Under the pieces are notes generated by a model. The model saw only the letters and a program-made list of their open reading frames with translations. It did no database searches and was not told the origin of the DNA. A stretch of 64,000 bases of DNA from Begonia masoniana (lineage: Eukaryota; Streptophyta; Magnoliopsida; Cucurbitales; Begoniaceae): assembly GCA_022432975.1 (NCBI GenBank), contig CM039509.1, positions 20,119,432-20,183,431 of the forward strand. Reading direction: 5' to 3'. This document shows positions 35,184 to 47,617 of the stretch, one piece after another; position 1 is the stretch's first letter; each line of letters begins with the position of its first letter. The position numbers were made by a program, and so were the translations under genes.

Positions 35184-37267
35184 TGTAACGCCCCGAGTTT
35201 TCTGAACTCGGTTTGTTACTCATAAACTCGAACATAACTAAGAAAATTTCGGACCAAATTTAAAACTTCGTTCGAAAGTCAAATTTGAACGTTTACTAAA
35301 AACATGAAAACTTGCTGCGGAAAATCTTTGAGCAAAGCAAAGTTAAGGAAAACTGTAAAATAGTGTTTGGATAATCAATTAAAATATTAAGGAAATGATT
35401 CTGCCAGAAGAGATGGAGGCTTAGACGTGAAATGTTTAAAGTTTAAAAAGTCAAACACATCATCCGCTGAACAAAGTCAACGAAAAGGGGTGGAAACCAA
35501 CCGAAGGCTTCCACCGGTGACGTCAGCCTGATGAATCACTCATCCAGCCTCTGCCAATCACAAGACGACAAATCATTTGCTCACGTCTTCCGGTTAAACA
35601 AACTACATACACCGGTCACAAAACGACAGAACTTCTACTACATCATTCGGTAAGTTTATTATTCGACATCCACCGGTCACTAAACGACAAAACTTCTACT
35701 ACATCATCTGATAAGTTTATTATTCGACATCCACCGGTCACTAAACGACAAAACTTCTACTTATATCTTCCGATGGCTTCCACTGAAGACATCATCCGAT
35801 GACTTTACAGAAGACATCATCCCATGGCTTTACTGAAGACATCTTCCGATAGACAACAGAACAACAACAATTTCACTCTAACAAAAAAAACTCCGAATAC
35901 CAGAAGAACTTGAGCAATTTAATAAAATTCATTCAAAACCACTTAAATTCAAACACTACTCCAACATTTAGTAAAACCACTATTAACACCAACGGAGTAT
36001 GATTGTCTGGAAGAAAATCTCAAAATGAGTTCAGAAACATTAAAACTACTACTGTCATGAAAATCCAACATACTTAAATTGAAACATTGTCAATTAAACC
36101 TTCACACCAACTGACATCAGTTAAACCGCCCCATCAATCGCCAGATTGCTGCATAGATGCACTCATCCAACCAGTCTATTCCTCAGCAAACTCAGTAAAC
36201 ACACCTGCTGTCACCTCTTCACCTACATCACAAAACTCATCTATTAGCCTAATGATAAGTAAAGCAGTAATGAAATGAAATGCTGAAATATGAATTACTA
36301 AACATGCAATTTCTACTTTCTCATCTCAGTTGTTCATGCATTGTTTCTGTTCAGATCCCCCTGTGAAATTGGGAGTTGGATCAACTCTCCTAAAGTATAA
36401 ATATCCACTGACTCATTAAGGGGCGGATTAATTCCCTTAACAGTAAATCTAATTCACATAGCTATTTCCGATCTCCCTGTTCAATGGGAAGCGGATCAAA
36501 TTTCCCAAAGTGTAAATATCCACTGTCTCATTAAGGGGCGGATTAATTCCCTTAATAGTAAATCTGATTCACATAGCTGTTTCGTTATTTCATTCATTAC
36601 CATGCCAACATGCATTCAAATTCATTTTCGTATATTTTTAAAATACGATGCATAACATACAGACACATTCAAGTAAACATAATCCTAATGTTTTGAGATG
36701 TAGGCCCGAAGGCACAAGCATACTTCACTTACTTGGCTCCTGGAAATTGTCTGGTTGCTAGCTACTTCGGAAATCTGCTTACCTAGGTTCATAACAGAAT
36801 ATCAATCAAACCTTTACTAAACTTAACCAAAAACTAACCAGAAGAACAAGGAAACCAGTTTGAAACTCTATTGCTCGTGCATTCCCATTTATCACCAAAA
36901 CCCGAACCTACTCTCATTCACAGCATCCTCAAAAATCCTCACATTGTACTCCCTCAGGTATCTAACCGCTATATCATAAGAGAATGAGAAAAACTTACCT
37001 AGGTTGAAGGAGAATCGGGCGAGGGAATCGCCAAGAGGGTTCTGCTGTAGAGCTGAAGGCTGAAAGAGGAATGGTAAGCAAGATAGTGGCGGCTACAGTG
37101 CATTAAACCCAACCCTCTTTCCTTAAATACGTTATCCACTTTTGAAATTTCCAATTTACTCTTACGCCCTTGTCTAGTCACTCAATAACCCTACTTTAAT
37201 TATTGCATAATAAAGTGTACACCATTAATAATAAAAGAGAGCTGGTTCGATAGAACCAGGTGTTACA
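35184..37267 (-). mobile_element. E1 3' LTR
   Basis: 2,084 bp, highly similar to 53585-55649. The donor here reads CCAA|GTAAGT (36732), the only one of fourteen lacking the exon-final G. Arms 36690-36704 and 36222-36236 have one mismatch. TGACGTCA at 35518-35525. Purine tract at 37268-37280 on the element side. Confidence 0.93.
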
Positions 37268-37663
37268 ATCTACCCTCCTTAAAATAATTTTGTCCTCAAA
37301 ATTCGTTACCTGAATAATTCCGGATGTTGGTCCATCATGTCTTGCTGGCGCTCCCAAGTTGTTTCTTCTATATTCTGGTTGTGCCATAATACTTTCACTA
37401 GTGGAACCTCTTTGTTGCGCAATACCTTCACTGCATAATTCAAGATTCTTACTGGTTTCTCCTCATAGGTGAGGGTAGGATGAATTTCAATACTCTGCTT
37501 TTCCACAATCTGAAATGGATCTCGTACACACTTCTTCAACATAGAAACATGGAACACATTATGGATTCCTTCCATAGAGGTTGGTAGCTGTAACTGGTAG
37601 GCTGTCTTCCCGATCCTTTTTAAGATTGAGAATGGTCCAATAAACCTGGGGTTCAACTTTCCT
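37268..37663 (-). pseudogene. E1 integrase C-terminus and chromodomain
   Basis: Frame 37306-37656 (116 codons, minus). Residues 2-43 are the GPY/F module of the integrase C-terminus (RFIGPFSILKRIGKTAYQL...VFHVSMLKKC). Residues about 66-116 are a chromodomain-like end (PVRILNYAVKVLRNKEVPLV, then VLWHN...EETTWERQQDMM). In chromoviruses this domain reads heterochromatin marks and directs integration there. This part has no stop, but E2 cuts it from the rest of the integrase at 37663 (TSD ttcct/tttct). Confidence 0.88.
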
Positions 37664-40001
37664 TGTAACGCCCCGAACTTTCAGAACTCGGTTCGTTACA
37701 CAAGAATTGCACATGACTCGGAAACTTTGGTTCAAATTTGAAACTTCGCTCGAAAGTCATAATTTGATATATTTTTTTTTTCTAAAACCTCAGACATTTA
37801 AAATCTTGCAGCGAAAATCATTTGGGTAAAAATAGAGTTAAACAAAACTATTGTACGATGATTGATTAATCAGTTGAAATGCTAAGAAATACTCGGTAAA
37901 AAGAATAAAGATTTAAATTGCAAAATACTTCAAAAGTTTCAAGAGTCAAACGCATCGCCCGCTGAACAAGTCAACAAAAAGGGCTGAAGCAGAAAATAGA
38001 AGACATCATCTGGTGACAAAACGACAAAATATTCTCTACATCTTCCGGTGACGTCAGCCGGATGATCAACGTTATACTGCATCCACCAGTGACTAGACGA
38101 CAAAACACTTCCTACATCTTTCGGTGGATTAACACACGACATCCACCGGTCACTAAAGGACAAAACACTTCCTACATCTTCCGATAGATTAACACACGAC
38201 ATCCACCGGTCACTAAACGACAAAACACTTCCTACATCTTCCGGTAGATTAACACACGACATCCACCGGTCACTAAATAAAAAACACTTCCTACATCTTC
38301 CGGTGGATTATCACAGGACATCCACCGGTCACTAGACGACAAAAGACTTTCTACATCATCCGATGGATTTACACACGACATCCACCGGTGAGTAAAATAC
38401 TCGACATCATCCGGTGAGTAAAATACTCGACATCAGCCGAAGACGTCAGCCGGATGATTCGATTCACACACACAACATCCACCGGTGAACTCCATTCACC
38501 GATGGCTGAACTTGCAAACTTTAATCAAGACTTTCAAAAACCCCTGACCCTAAGTAACTTCAGAAAACTCAACAGAAAGTGGAACAATATTTCAACTATT
38601 CAAATTCCATCCAAAAACATCTCTAACTGTGAGAAGGACAAGCTTACTTCACTGAAACCATTTAGAACAATTCAAATCCTTACATCACTCAAATTCAGTA
38701 AAATCAACATTTAAGCCCAACCAAATACTATTATCAGAAAACTCTAAAAAAAATCGTATTCGGAATATTGAAAACAACTACTGTCATGAAAACTCAACAC
38801 ACTAAAATTGAAACGTTGACAACTAAACCTTCACACCAACTGACATCAGTTAAACCGCCCCATCAGCTGCCAGATTGTTACAAAGATGCACTCCACAACC
38901 AGTCTAGTCTTCAGCATACTCAGTAAACACACCTACAATCACTTCTTCACCTACATCACAAAACTAATTTATTAGCCTAATGCTAAGTAAGTAAAGCAGT
39001 AATGAAATGAAACACTGAAATATGAATTCCTAGACATGCAGTTTCTACTTTCTCAACTCGGTTGTTCATGCTTCATTTCTATTCAGATCCCCCTGTGAAA
39101 TTGGGAGTTGGATCAATTCTCCCAAAGTATATACATCCACTGACTCATTAAGGGGCGGATTAATTCCCTTAACAGTAAATCTGATTCACATATTCAGTTC
39201 CCTCTGTGAAATTGGAAGTTGGATTAACTCTTCCAAAGTATAAATATCCACTGTCTCATTAAGGGGCGAATTATTTCCTTTAACAGTAAAACTGATTCAC
39301 ATAGCTGTTTCAATATGTTCAATCCTCACCATGCCAACATGCATTCAAATTCATTTTAATATACGTTAAAAAAAACATGATGCATGACATATAGATTCAT
39401 CCAAGTAAGCTTAATCCTAATGTTTTGTGATGTAGGCCCGAAGGCAGAAGCAAACTTTACTTACCTGGCTCTCCTGGAGATGCACGGTTTCAACTACTCC
39501 AAAAGCTTGCTTACCTAAGGTTAAGACAGTACATTAATCCAACTCTCACTAGACCTTACCAAAAATCAATAATAAGATTGGGGAAACCGATTTGAAACTC
39601 TGCTACCCGTATAATCCCATTTATCACTAAGAACCCGAACCTACGCTCAATCTCAGCATCCTCAAAATCCTCACATTGTACTCCCTCAGGTAACTAGCCG
39701 CTATATCATAAGAAGAATGAGGAAAACTTACCTAAGTTGAAGGAGAATCGGGCGAGGAAAATCATCTAGAGAGCTCGGCTGCTTGAGCTGAAAACCCAAA
39801 GAGAAAAAGTATGAAATTGGTGGCGGCTACAGTGCATTAAACCCAACCCTCTTTCCTTGAATATGTTATCCACCTTTGAAAATTGTAAATTTACTCTAGT
39901 GCCCCTTGTCTAGTCATTTAATAACCCTACTTAAATTACTGACTAATCAAGTGTATACCATTAATAATAAAAGAGCTAGTTCGATAGAACCGGGTGTTAC
40001 A
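37664..40001 (-). mobile_element. E2 3' LTR
   Basis: 2,338 bp. Sense minus: donor CCAG|GTAAGT (39464), perfect arms 39422-39436 and 38950-38964, acceptor at 38951, two ~110-bp repeats at 39083-39300. TGACGTCA 38049-38056. Purine tract 40002-40014. Confidence 0.93.
38080..38400 (-). repeat. 60-bp repeats near the LTR end (E2 3' LTR)
   Basis: About five 60-bp units (catccaccggtcactaaacg, acaaaacacttcctacatct, tccggtggattaacacacga). Because 60 is a multiple of 3, the sense strand reads a 20-residue repeat (VNLPEDVGSVLSFSDRWMSC) within a 107-codon frame (37939-38262). The same block is in the 5' LTR (45094-45405), and shorter forms occur in the other family 1 LTRs. Confidence 0.88.
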
Positions 40002-41248
40002 ATCTACCCTCCTTAAAAGAATTTTGTCCTCAAAATTCAGTTCCTGAATAATTCTGGATATTGGTCCAACATGTCTTGCTGGCGCTCCCAAGTTGTCTCC
40101 TCTACGTTCTGGTTGTGCCATAAGACTTTCACTAGTGGAACCTCTTTGTTGCGCAATACCTTCACTGCATGGTCTAAAATCCTTATCGGTTTCTCCTCAT
40201 ATGTAAGACTAGGGTGAACTTCAATACTCTGCTATTCCACAATCTGAGAAGGGTCTCGTACACATTTCTTAAGCATGGAGATATGAAACACATCATGGAT
40301 TCCTTCCATAGAAGTTGGTAGCTGTAACTGGTAGGCTGTCTTCCCAATCCTTTTCAAGATCGAGAATGGTCCAATGTATCTGGGGTTCAACTTTCCTCTC
40401 TTCCCAAATCTCACAACTCCTTTGAATGGTTACACCTTGAGAAAAACTTCATCACCGATCACAAATTCTAACTCTCTACGCCTGCAATCTGCATAACTCT
40501 TCTGTCGACTCTGAGCTGCCAAAATTCTCTGACGGATGAGGGCAACCTTCTCAATAGTTTGTTGCACAAGGTCAGGACCAAGCAACTGTACTTCTCCAAC
40601 TTCATTCCAGTACAAAGGCGATTTGCATTTTCGTCCATACAATGCTTCATACGGTGTCATTCCTATTGTTGCTTGAAAACTGTTATTATAGGAAAACTCC
40701 ACTAATGATAAATATTTACTCCAAGATCCTTGAAAATCTAGTATGCAGGCACGGAGCATATCTTCTAATGTTTGGATGGTTCTTTCGGATTGTCCATCTG
40801 TTTGAGGGTGGAAAGTTGTGCTAAAACTAAATTGTGTTCCCATAGCTTTGTGTAAACTCTTCCAAAACTTAGATGTGAATCTGGAATCCCGATCTGAAAC
40901 TATGGTACAAGGAACCCCATGCAATCTAACAATCTCTTGCATGTACAATTCGGCAAGCTGATCCATCGAGTAAGTTATCTTAATTGGCAGAAAATGAGCA
41001 GATTTGGTTAGACGGTCAACTATAACGCAAATTGCATCATGTCCCTTTGCTGTCCTAGGTAATCCAACAACAAAATCCATCGTTATTTGCTCCCATTTCC
41101 ATTTAGGAACTGGTAGGGGTTGCAATGTTCCTGAGGGTCTCTGATGCTCGGCCTTAATTTGCTGGCAGCACAAACACGATCCTACATATTCTACCACACT
41201 TCTCTTCATGCCTGGCCACCAATAATGTTGTTTAAGATCTTTGTACAT
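40002..41248 (-). pseudogene. E2 integrase and chromodomain (broken)
   Basis: Frame 40430-41248 (272 codons) holds most of the integrase: the CX2C of the N-terminal zinc domain (CLCC at 25-28), then the catalytic core with D58 (ITMDFVVG), D119 (IVSDRDSRF) and E155 (DGQSER), spaced DX35E as required. The zinc domain histidines lie upstream across a frameshift near 41290. The frame then stops at a TAA where E1 has TCA (KVSPF). The GPY/F module follows at 40232-40414 and ends at a second nonsense change (EKQ to E-stop-Q). The chromodomain comes last (about 40030-40230). The order and catalytic residues are right, but it is not expressible as one protein. Confidence 0.9.
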
Positions 41249-43251
41249 CTTGGTGCTCCCAGGGTGAACAGAGAACCTGGAAGAGTGTGCCTTAGAAAGG
41301 ATTTCATCACGAAGTTCCTTAATGGCAGGAACAAACCATCTATTTCTAAATTTAAGGATTCCATCGGGGAGTGGTTAAAATCTGAGTTGTCCGTAGAATC
41401 CATGCTTGACTTGTACTTATTACACTCATCATCATTCTTCTGGGCTTTCTTTATTTTCTCCAGAATGGTAGGCTTTAAGGTTATGGCTGAAAGTATAGCT
41501 GATACACTGGATACTGCTTCTAGATTAAACTTTAGGAATTCTGACTCTAAAGCTAATGGCATACTGAAAACCATAGTTGGGGTTGATGTTGTTACTCTAC
41601 TCAAGGCATCTGCCACCACATTTGCCTTGCTAGGATGATATTTTATTTCAAATTCATAGTCCTTGACAAATTCTAACCACCGATGTTGCCTCATATTCAA
41701 TTCTTTCTGTGTGAAAATATACTTCAGACTTTTATGGTCTGAAAATATCTCGCAAGACTGTCCATACAAGTAATGCCTCCAAATCTTAAGTGCAAATACA
41801 ACAGCAGCTAGTTCTAAGTCATGGGTAGGGTAATTCTTCTCATGAGTTTTCAACTGTCTAGAGGCATAAGCTATTACTTTACCATCTTGCATTAACACAC
41901 ATCCAAGGCCAATCTTGGAAGCATCACAGTAAATGCTAAACTTACCATTATCGACAGTAAGGGTCAGAATTGGAGCATTTGTCAGTTTCTGTTTCAAGGT
42001 CGGAAAGCTATGCTCACATTCCTCAGTCCATCTATACATCACATTTTTCCTTGTTAACTTAGTAAGAGGTGTAGCAATCTTTGAAAATCCCTCAATAAAT
42101 TTTCTATAATATCCTGCTAATCCAAGGAAACTTCGAATATCAGTAGCATTCCTTGGTTGGGGCCATTCCTTAACTGCTTGAACCTTAGCTGGGTCAACGG
42201 ATATCCCATCTCCAGAGATAACATGTCCTAAGAAGTGAACTTGGTCCAACCAAAACTCACACTTAGAAAACTTGGCGTAAAGTTGGTGCTGTTTTAATAC
42301 TTCCAACACCAAGGTCAGGTGTCTAGCATGCTCATCCTTGGAACGGGAATAAATTAAAATATCATCAATGAACACTATGACAAATTTATCTAAGTATTCA
42401 TGAAACACCATATTCATGAGATCCATGAATGTTGCTGGCGCATTAGTCAATCCAAAGGACATAACCAAAAACTCATAATGTCCATACCTTGTGCGAAAAG
42501 CTGTCTTAGGAATATCTTCAGATTTGACTTTTAACTGGTAATAACCAGACCTAAGGTCAATCTTAGAGAAAACTTTTGCACCATTAAGTTGGTCAAATAA
42601 ATCGTCAATCCTCGGTAATAGATACTTATTCTTGACAGTTAACTTGTTCAATTCTCTATAATCAATGCACATACGCATTGATCCATCTTTCTTTTTGACA
42701 AAAAGGACAGGTGCGCCCCATGGTGAAAAACTAGGGCGTATGAATCCTTTCTCCAGCAGATCCTCTAACTGCTTCTTCAGTTCCTTAAGTTCTGTTGGTG
42801 CTAGTCTATATGGATTCTTAGACACAGGCTCGGCTCCAGGGTAAACATCAACAACAAATTCAATTTCCCTATCTGGCAGCAAACCAGGAAGGTCATCTAA
42901 GAATACTTCGGGGAAGTCTTGGACAATTAGGACATTCTGAGGATTTCCTTTTCCTACAAGCTGTGTGTTTAAAACGCTAGCTAAGAAGCACAAATACTCT
43001 CCACATAGGGAAGGTCTTGAGTTTATAGAAGTCATCACAGACATTTCCTTACTCTTCCTTGAAGCTTGAAAGGTGTGTTTCGAACTACCAGGGGGTTGGA
43101 AGCTAACTATTCCAGTCCTACAATCTATTGTGGCATGATGTTTAAACAACCAGTCCATTGCTAGGATTACATCAAATCCTATTATATCCATAATTATAAG
43201 ATCAACAAGTAGACTTACATTCCCTACTAACACTTCGCTGTCAAGCATCAC
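41206..43251 (-). pseudogene. E2 reverse transcriptase and RNase H
   Basis: 681-codon open frame on the minus strand. Residues 15-35 are the C-terminal part of the protease (VILAMDWL). RT spans about 141-340, with [11 protein letters not shown] (212-222), [14 protein letters not shown] (228-241), [10 protein letters not shown] (266-275) and the catalytic FIDD (294-297, the Ty3 form of YxDD). RNase H follows at about 435-555, with YCDAS (D443), E480, SDHKSLKY (D505) and ADALSR (548-553). The N-terminus is cut off by a nonsense change at 43252-43254 (CAA to TAA compared with E1), and the C-terminus by a frameshift near 41290. The enzyme core itself looks intact, which suggests the lesions are few and recent. 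Confidence 0.92.
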
Positions 43252-44519
43252 TTAGTTAGAGTGCATGCGTCCACCAGAAGGCAATGCAACGTTAAACTCA
43301 TGCATGGAAGGGGTAAACTGTACATCTAACTTAACAGCAAAAGCAGATGCTATAAATGAATGTGTTGCGCCAGAATCTATCAAAGTAAAAGCAGGCACAG
43401 AGTTGATCAATATAGTACCTGACACCACAGCAGGCTGTTCTTCATCTCCCGACTCCATCATGGAGAAAATTCTTGGTTTAATCGTAGCAGGGCCGCTCTT
43501 AGGAACTGGACAGTCTACTAATGTGACCGACCTTGTTACAGTTGTAGCATCTGGTGACTCTAGGCTTCGAGCACTCTTTGTATGTGTGTCCAACTTCCTC
43601 ACAGTTGAAACACTTCCCAAAGCCCAGTCTGCACTCCCCCGGGTGGTTCTTCAAATACTTAGGACACTGGGGAAATTTCCTGACACTTTGCATCTTCCCA
43701 CCCGCTCCTTGGCTATTTTGGCCTTCACTTGGCCTCTTCGTTCTCCTATGCTGGTGTGGCTGGTTAAACATTTGTGTGACCTCCCTTGGTCTAGCACACT
43801 TCCCTTCAGCTTCCTCCACTTCCAGAGCAGTGGACACAACTTCACTGAACGTTAAACCGTTAATACCACAGAATTTAACCCCACAGTAGATTTCTAGCTT
43901 CAGTCCATGCACAAATTTAAACACTTTATCCTCTTCCTTGAGAGCAAAATGCCCAGCAAACCTGGACAAGGACTCAAATTGTCTACTGTATTCAGGCAAA
44001 AGACCCTATCTGCTTCAAGTTCAGAAACTCCAACTTCTTCGCAGTCTGGACTGTGCTGCTAAAATACTTCTCATATAAAATGTCATTGAATTATGACCAG
44101 GACATTGCCAAAATATCAGTGGTGGTCTCTATTGTCTCCCACCAGAGTTGAGCTTCACCAGCTAAATGAAAGGTTGCCAATGTGACCTTGTCTCCTTCTC
44201 CAATGTTGGCACACCTAAACATACTTTCAATCTTCCTAAGCCATCCATCAGCAATTACCGGATCAGATGACTGTCCATCGAACAGGGGTGATCTTAGTCT
44301 CCGAAATCTATCTCCAGAATGTTCATTGCTAGAACCCGAGTTGGCACTCCCTTGCACCTCCCGATTCAACAGTACTCCTAGTTGGTCAGACTGTTGGCGC
44401 ACTAAATCAGTTTGCTGACGCACTAAATCTGTTAGCTGCCTAATCACACTAGGCTCCTCTTCACCCTTCACATTCGGCATTTCTCTTGGCACTCTAGGTC
44501 TCCCTAGGTGTCTGGCCAT
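43252..44519 (-). pseudogene. E2 gag and protease N-terminal part (broken)
   Basis: It starts at the ATG at 44519 (MARHLGRPRVPREM), just after the predicted leader mini-intron. A helical VRQQTDLVRQQSDQL segment comes first, then the capsid start (SPLFDGQSSDP, LATFHLAGEAQLWWETI). Lesions: an in-frame TAA near 44090, a one-base insertion near 44005, and a frameshift after the second zinc knuckle near 43520. Two zinc knuckles are present: CFNCEEVGHTYKEC and [11 protein letters not shown] (end lost). The protease active site [10 protein letters not shown] is in the 43252-43620 frame. Confidence 0.9.
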
Positions 44520-44658
44520 TGTACTAAATTCCTGTACAGGGTTAATTACACTCTTAAATATCTATTAACTTAGGTTAACATAAACACTTACAGTTGTTAA
44601 AGTACTTCCATGCAACGATTGGCACTGATGAGTAATCTTTTGAACGGTTTAACTAAAT

Positions 44659-44671
44659 GTCTCTGATACCA
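44659..44671 (-). promoter_or_regulatory. Primer binding site, initiator tRNA-Met (E2)
   Basis: TGGTATCAGAGAC, 3 bases downstream of the 5' LTR. The E1 copy at 53571-53581 reads TGGTATCATAG, with one change. Confidence 0.9.
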
Positions 44672-45964
44672 TACTGTAACGTCCTGAACTTTCAGAACCC
44701 GGTTCGTTACACAAGAATTGCACATGACTCGGAAACTCTGGTTCAAATTTGAAACTTCTCTCGAAAGTCATAATTTGATATATATATTTTTTTTTCTAAA
44801 ACCTCAGACATTTAAAATCTTGCAGCGGAAATCATTTAAGTAAAAATAGAGTTAAACAAAACTATTGTACGATGATTGATTAATCAGTTGAAATGCTAAG
44901 AAATACTCGGTAAAAAGAATAAAGATTTAAATTGCAAAATACTTCAAAAGTTTCAAAAGTCAAACGCATTGCCCGCTGAACAAGTCAACAAAAAGGGCTG
45001 TAGCAGAAAATAGAAGACATCATCCGGTGACAAAACGACAAAATATTCTCTACATCTTCCGGTGACGTCAGCCTGATGATCGACGTTATACTGCATCCAC
45101 CAGTGACTAGACGACAAAACACTTCCTACATCTTCCGGTGGATTAACACACGACATCCACTGGTCACTAAACGACAAAACACTTCCTACATCTTCCGGTA
45201 GATTAACACACGACATCCACCGGTCACTAAACGACAAAACACTTCCGACATCTTCCGGTAGATTAACACACGACATCCACCGGTCACTAAACGAAAAACA
45301 CTTCCTACATCTTCCGGTGGATTATCACACGACATCCACCGGTCACTAGCCGACAAAAGACTTTCTACATCATCCGATGGATTTACACACGACATCCACC
45401 GGTGAGTAAAATACTCGACATCATTCGGTGAGTAAAATACTCGACATCAGCCGGTGACATCAGCCGGATGATTCGATTCACACACACAACATCCACCGGT
45501 GAACTCCATTCACCGATGGTTGAACTTGCAAACTTTACTCAAGACTTTCAAAAACCCTTGACCCTAAGTAACTTCAGAAAACTCAACAGAAAGTGGAACA
45601 ATATTTCAACTACTCAAATTCCATCTAAAAACATCTCTAATTGTGAGAAGGACAAACTTACTTCACTGAAACCATTTAGAACAATTCAAATCCTTACATC
45701 ACTCAAATTCAGTAAAATCAACATTTAAGCCCAACCAAATACTATTATCAGAAAACTCTAAAAAAAATCGTATTCGGAATATTGAAAACCACTACTGTCA
45801 TGAAAACTCAACACACTAAAATTGAAACGTTGACAACTGAACCTTCACACCAACTGACATCAGTTAAACCGCCCCATCAGCTGCCAGATTGTTACAAAGA
45901 TGCACTCCACAACAAATCTAGTCCTCAGCAGACTCAGTAAACACACCTGCAATCACTTCTTCAC

Positions 45965-46478
45965 CTACATCACAAAACTCATCTATTAGCCTAATGCTAA
46001 GTAAGTAAAGCAGTAATGAAATGAAACACTGAAATATGAATTCCTAGACATGCAGATTCTACTTTCTCAACTCAGTTGTTCATGCTTCGTTTCTGTTCAG
46101 ATCCCCCCGTGAAATTGGGAGTTGGATCAATTCTCCCAAAGTATATACATCCACTGACTCATTAAGGGACGGATTAATTCCCTTAACAGTAAATCTGATT
46201 AACATGTTCAGATCCCCCTGTAAAATTGGAAGTTGGATCAACTCTTCCAAAGTATAAATATCCACTGTCTCATTAAGGGGCGGATTATTTCCCTTAACAG
46301 TTAAACTGATTCACATAGCTGTTTCAATATGTTCAATCTTCACCATGCCAACATGCATTCAAATTCATTTTCGTATACTTTAAAAAAAACATGATGCATG
46401 ACATACAGATTCATCCAAGTAAGCTTAATCCTAATGTTTTGTGATGTAGACCCGAAGGCACAAGCAAACTTTACTTAC
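45965..46478 (-). other. Predicted LTR leader intron 2 (E2 5' LTR)
   Basis: CCAG|GTAAGT to GATGTAG|G, 514 bp, containing the hairpin GCC-TTCG-GGC, the two ~110-bp repeats and a CTAAT branch-point-like motif (sense TTAGGCTAATAG). Prediction from consensus only. Confidence 0.5.
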
Positions 46479-46869
46479 CTGGCTCTCCTGGAGATGCACG
46501 GTTTCAACTACTCCAAAAGCTTGCTTACCTAAGGTTAAAACAGTACATTAATCCAACTCTCACTAGACCTTACCAGAAATCAATAATAAGATTGGGGAAA
46601 CCGATTTGAAACTCTGCTACCCGTATAATCCCATTTATCACTAAGAACTCGAACCTACGCTCAATCTCAGCATCCTCAAAATCCTCACATTGTACTCTCT
46701 CAGGTAACTAGCCGCTATATCATAAGAGGAATGAGGAAAACTTACCTAAGTTAAAGGAGAATCGGGCGAGGAAAATCACCTAGAGAGCTCGGCTGCTTGA
46801 GCTGAAAACCCAAAGAGAAAAAGTATGAAATTGGTGGCGGCTACAGTGCATTAAACCCAACCCTCTTTC

Positions 46870-46877
46870 CTTATATA
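46870..46877 (-). promoter_or_regulatory. TATA box of E2 5' LTR
   Basis: TATATAAG on the minus strand, about 140 bases from the sense start of the LTR, at the position of TATTTAAG in other family 1 LTRs (for example 55504-55511 in E1). Confidence 0.6.
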
Positions 46878-47015
46878 CGTTATCCACCTTTGAAAATTGT
46901 AAATTTACTCTAGTGCCCCTTGTCTAGTCATTTAATAACCCTACTTAAATTACTAACTAATCAAGTGTATACCATTAATAATAAAAGAGCTGGTTCGATA
47001 GAACCGGGTGTTACA

Positions 47016-47617
47016 TTTCTCTCTTCCCAAATCTTACAACTCCTTTGAATGGTGATACCTTGAGAAAAACTTCATCACCTATCACAAATTCAAATTCTCT
47101 ACGCCTGAAATCTGCATAGCTTTTTTGTTGACTCTGAGCTGCCAAAATTCTCTGTCGGATGAGGGCAACCTTCTCAACAGTTTGTTGTACAATGTTAGGA
47201 CCAAGCAACTTTGCTTCACCAACTTCATCCCAGTACAAAGGTGATCTGCATTTTCATCCATACAATGCCTCGTATGGTGTCATTCCTATGGTTGCCTGAA
47301 AACTGTTGTTGTAAGAGAATTCTACTAAGGATAGATACTTGCTCCAAGAACCTTGAAAATCCAATGTTCATGCACGAAGCATATCCTCTAATGTTTGGAT
47401 GGTTCTTTCGAACTGTCCATCTGTTTGAGGGTAAAAAGTTGTGCTAAAACTAAGCTGTGTTCCCATAGCCTTGTGCAAACTTTTCCAAATCTCAGAAGTA
47501 AATCTAGAGTCTCGGTCTGAAACTATAGTGCTTGGAACTCCATGCAGTCTAACAATTTCATGCACATACAACTCAGCAAGCTGATCCATCGAGTAAGTCA
47601 TTCTCATCGGCAGAAAC
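47016..47617 (-). pseudogene. E1 integrase, catalytic and C-terminal part
   Basis: The minus strand (frames 47368-47607 and 47011-47238) has [32 protein letters not shown] (the S of QSER is F here, but the catalytic E is kept), then [20 protein letters not shown] and [20 protein letters not shown]. It is separated from the N-terminal half by the solo LTR at 47618-49880 and from the chromodomain by E2. Confidence 0.88.

Larger units (their letters stand above)
37664..47015 (-). mobile_element. E2: full-length gypsy copy nested in E1
   Basis: 9,352 bp, TSD ttcct (37659-37663) and tttct (47016-47020), one mismatch. LTRs 37664-40001 (3') and 44675-47015 (5') are nearly identical. The internal region (40002-44674) carries every gag-pol domain but has at least seven disabling lesions. 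It is the same family as E1, into whose integrase it inserted, so the family was still mobile after E1 arrived. Confidence 0.95.
44675..47015 (-). mobile_element. E2 5' LTR
   Basis: 2,341 bp. Sense landmarks: TATATAAG TATA box (46870-46877), donor TTAG|GTAAGT near 46738, donor CCAG|GTAAGT (46478), arms 46436-46450 and 45964-45978 (one end mismatch), acceptor at 45965, TGACGTCA 45063-45070, 60-bp repeats 45094-45405. Confidence 0.93.
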
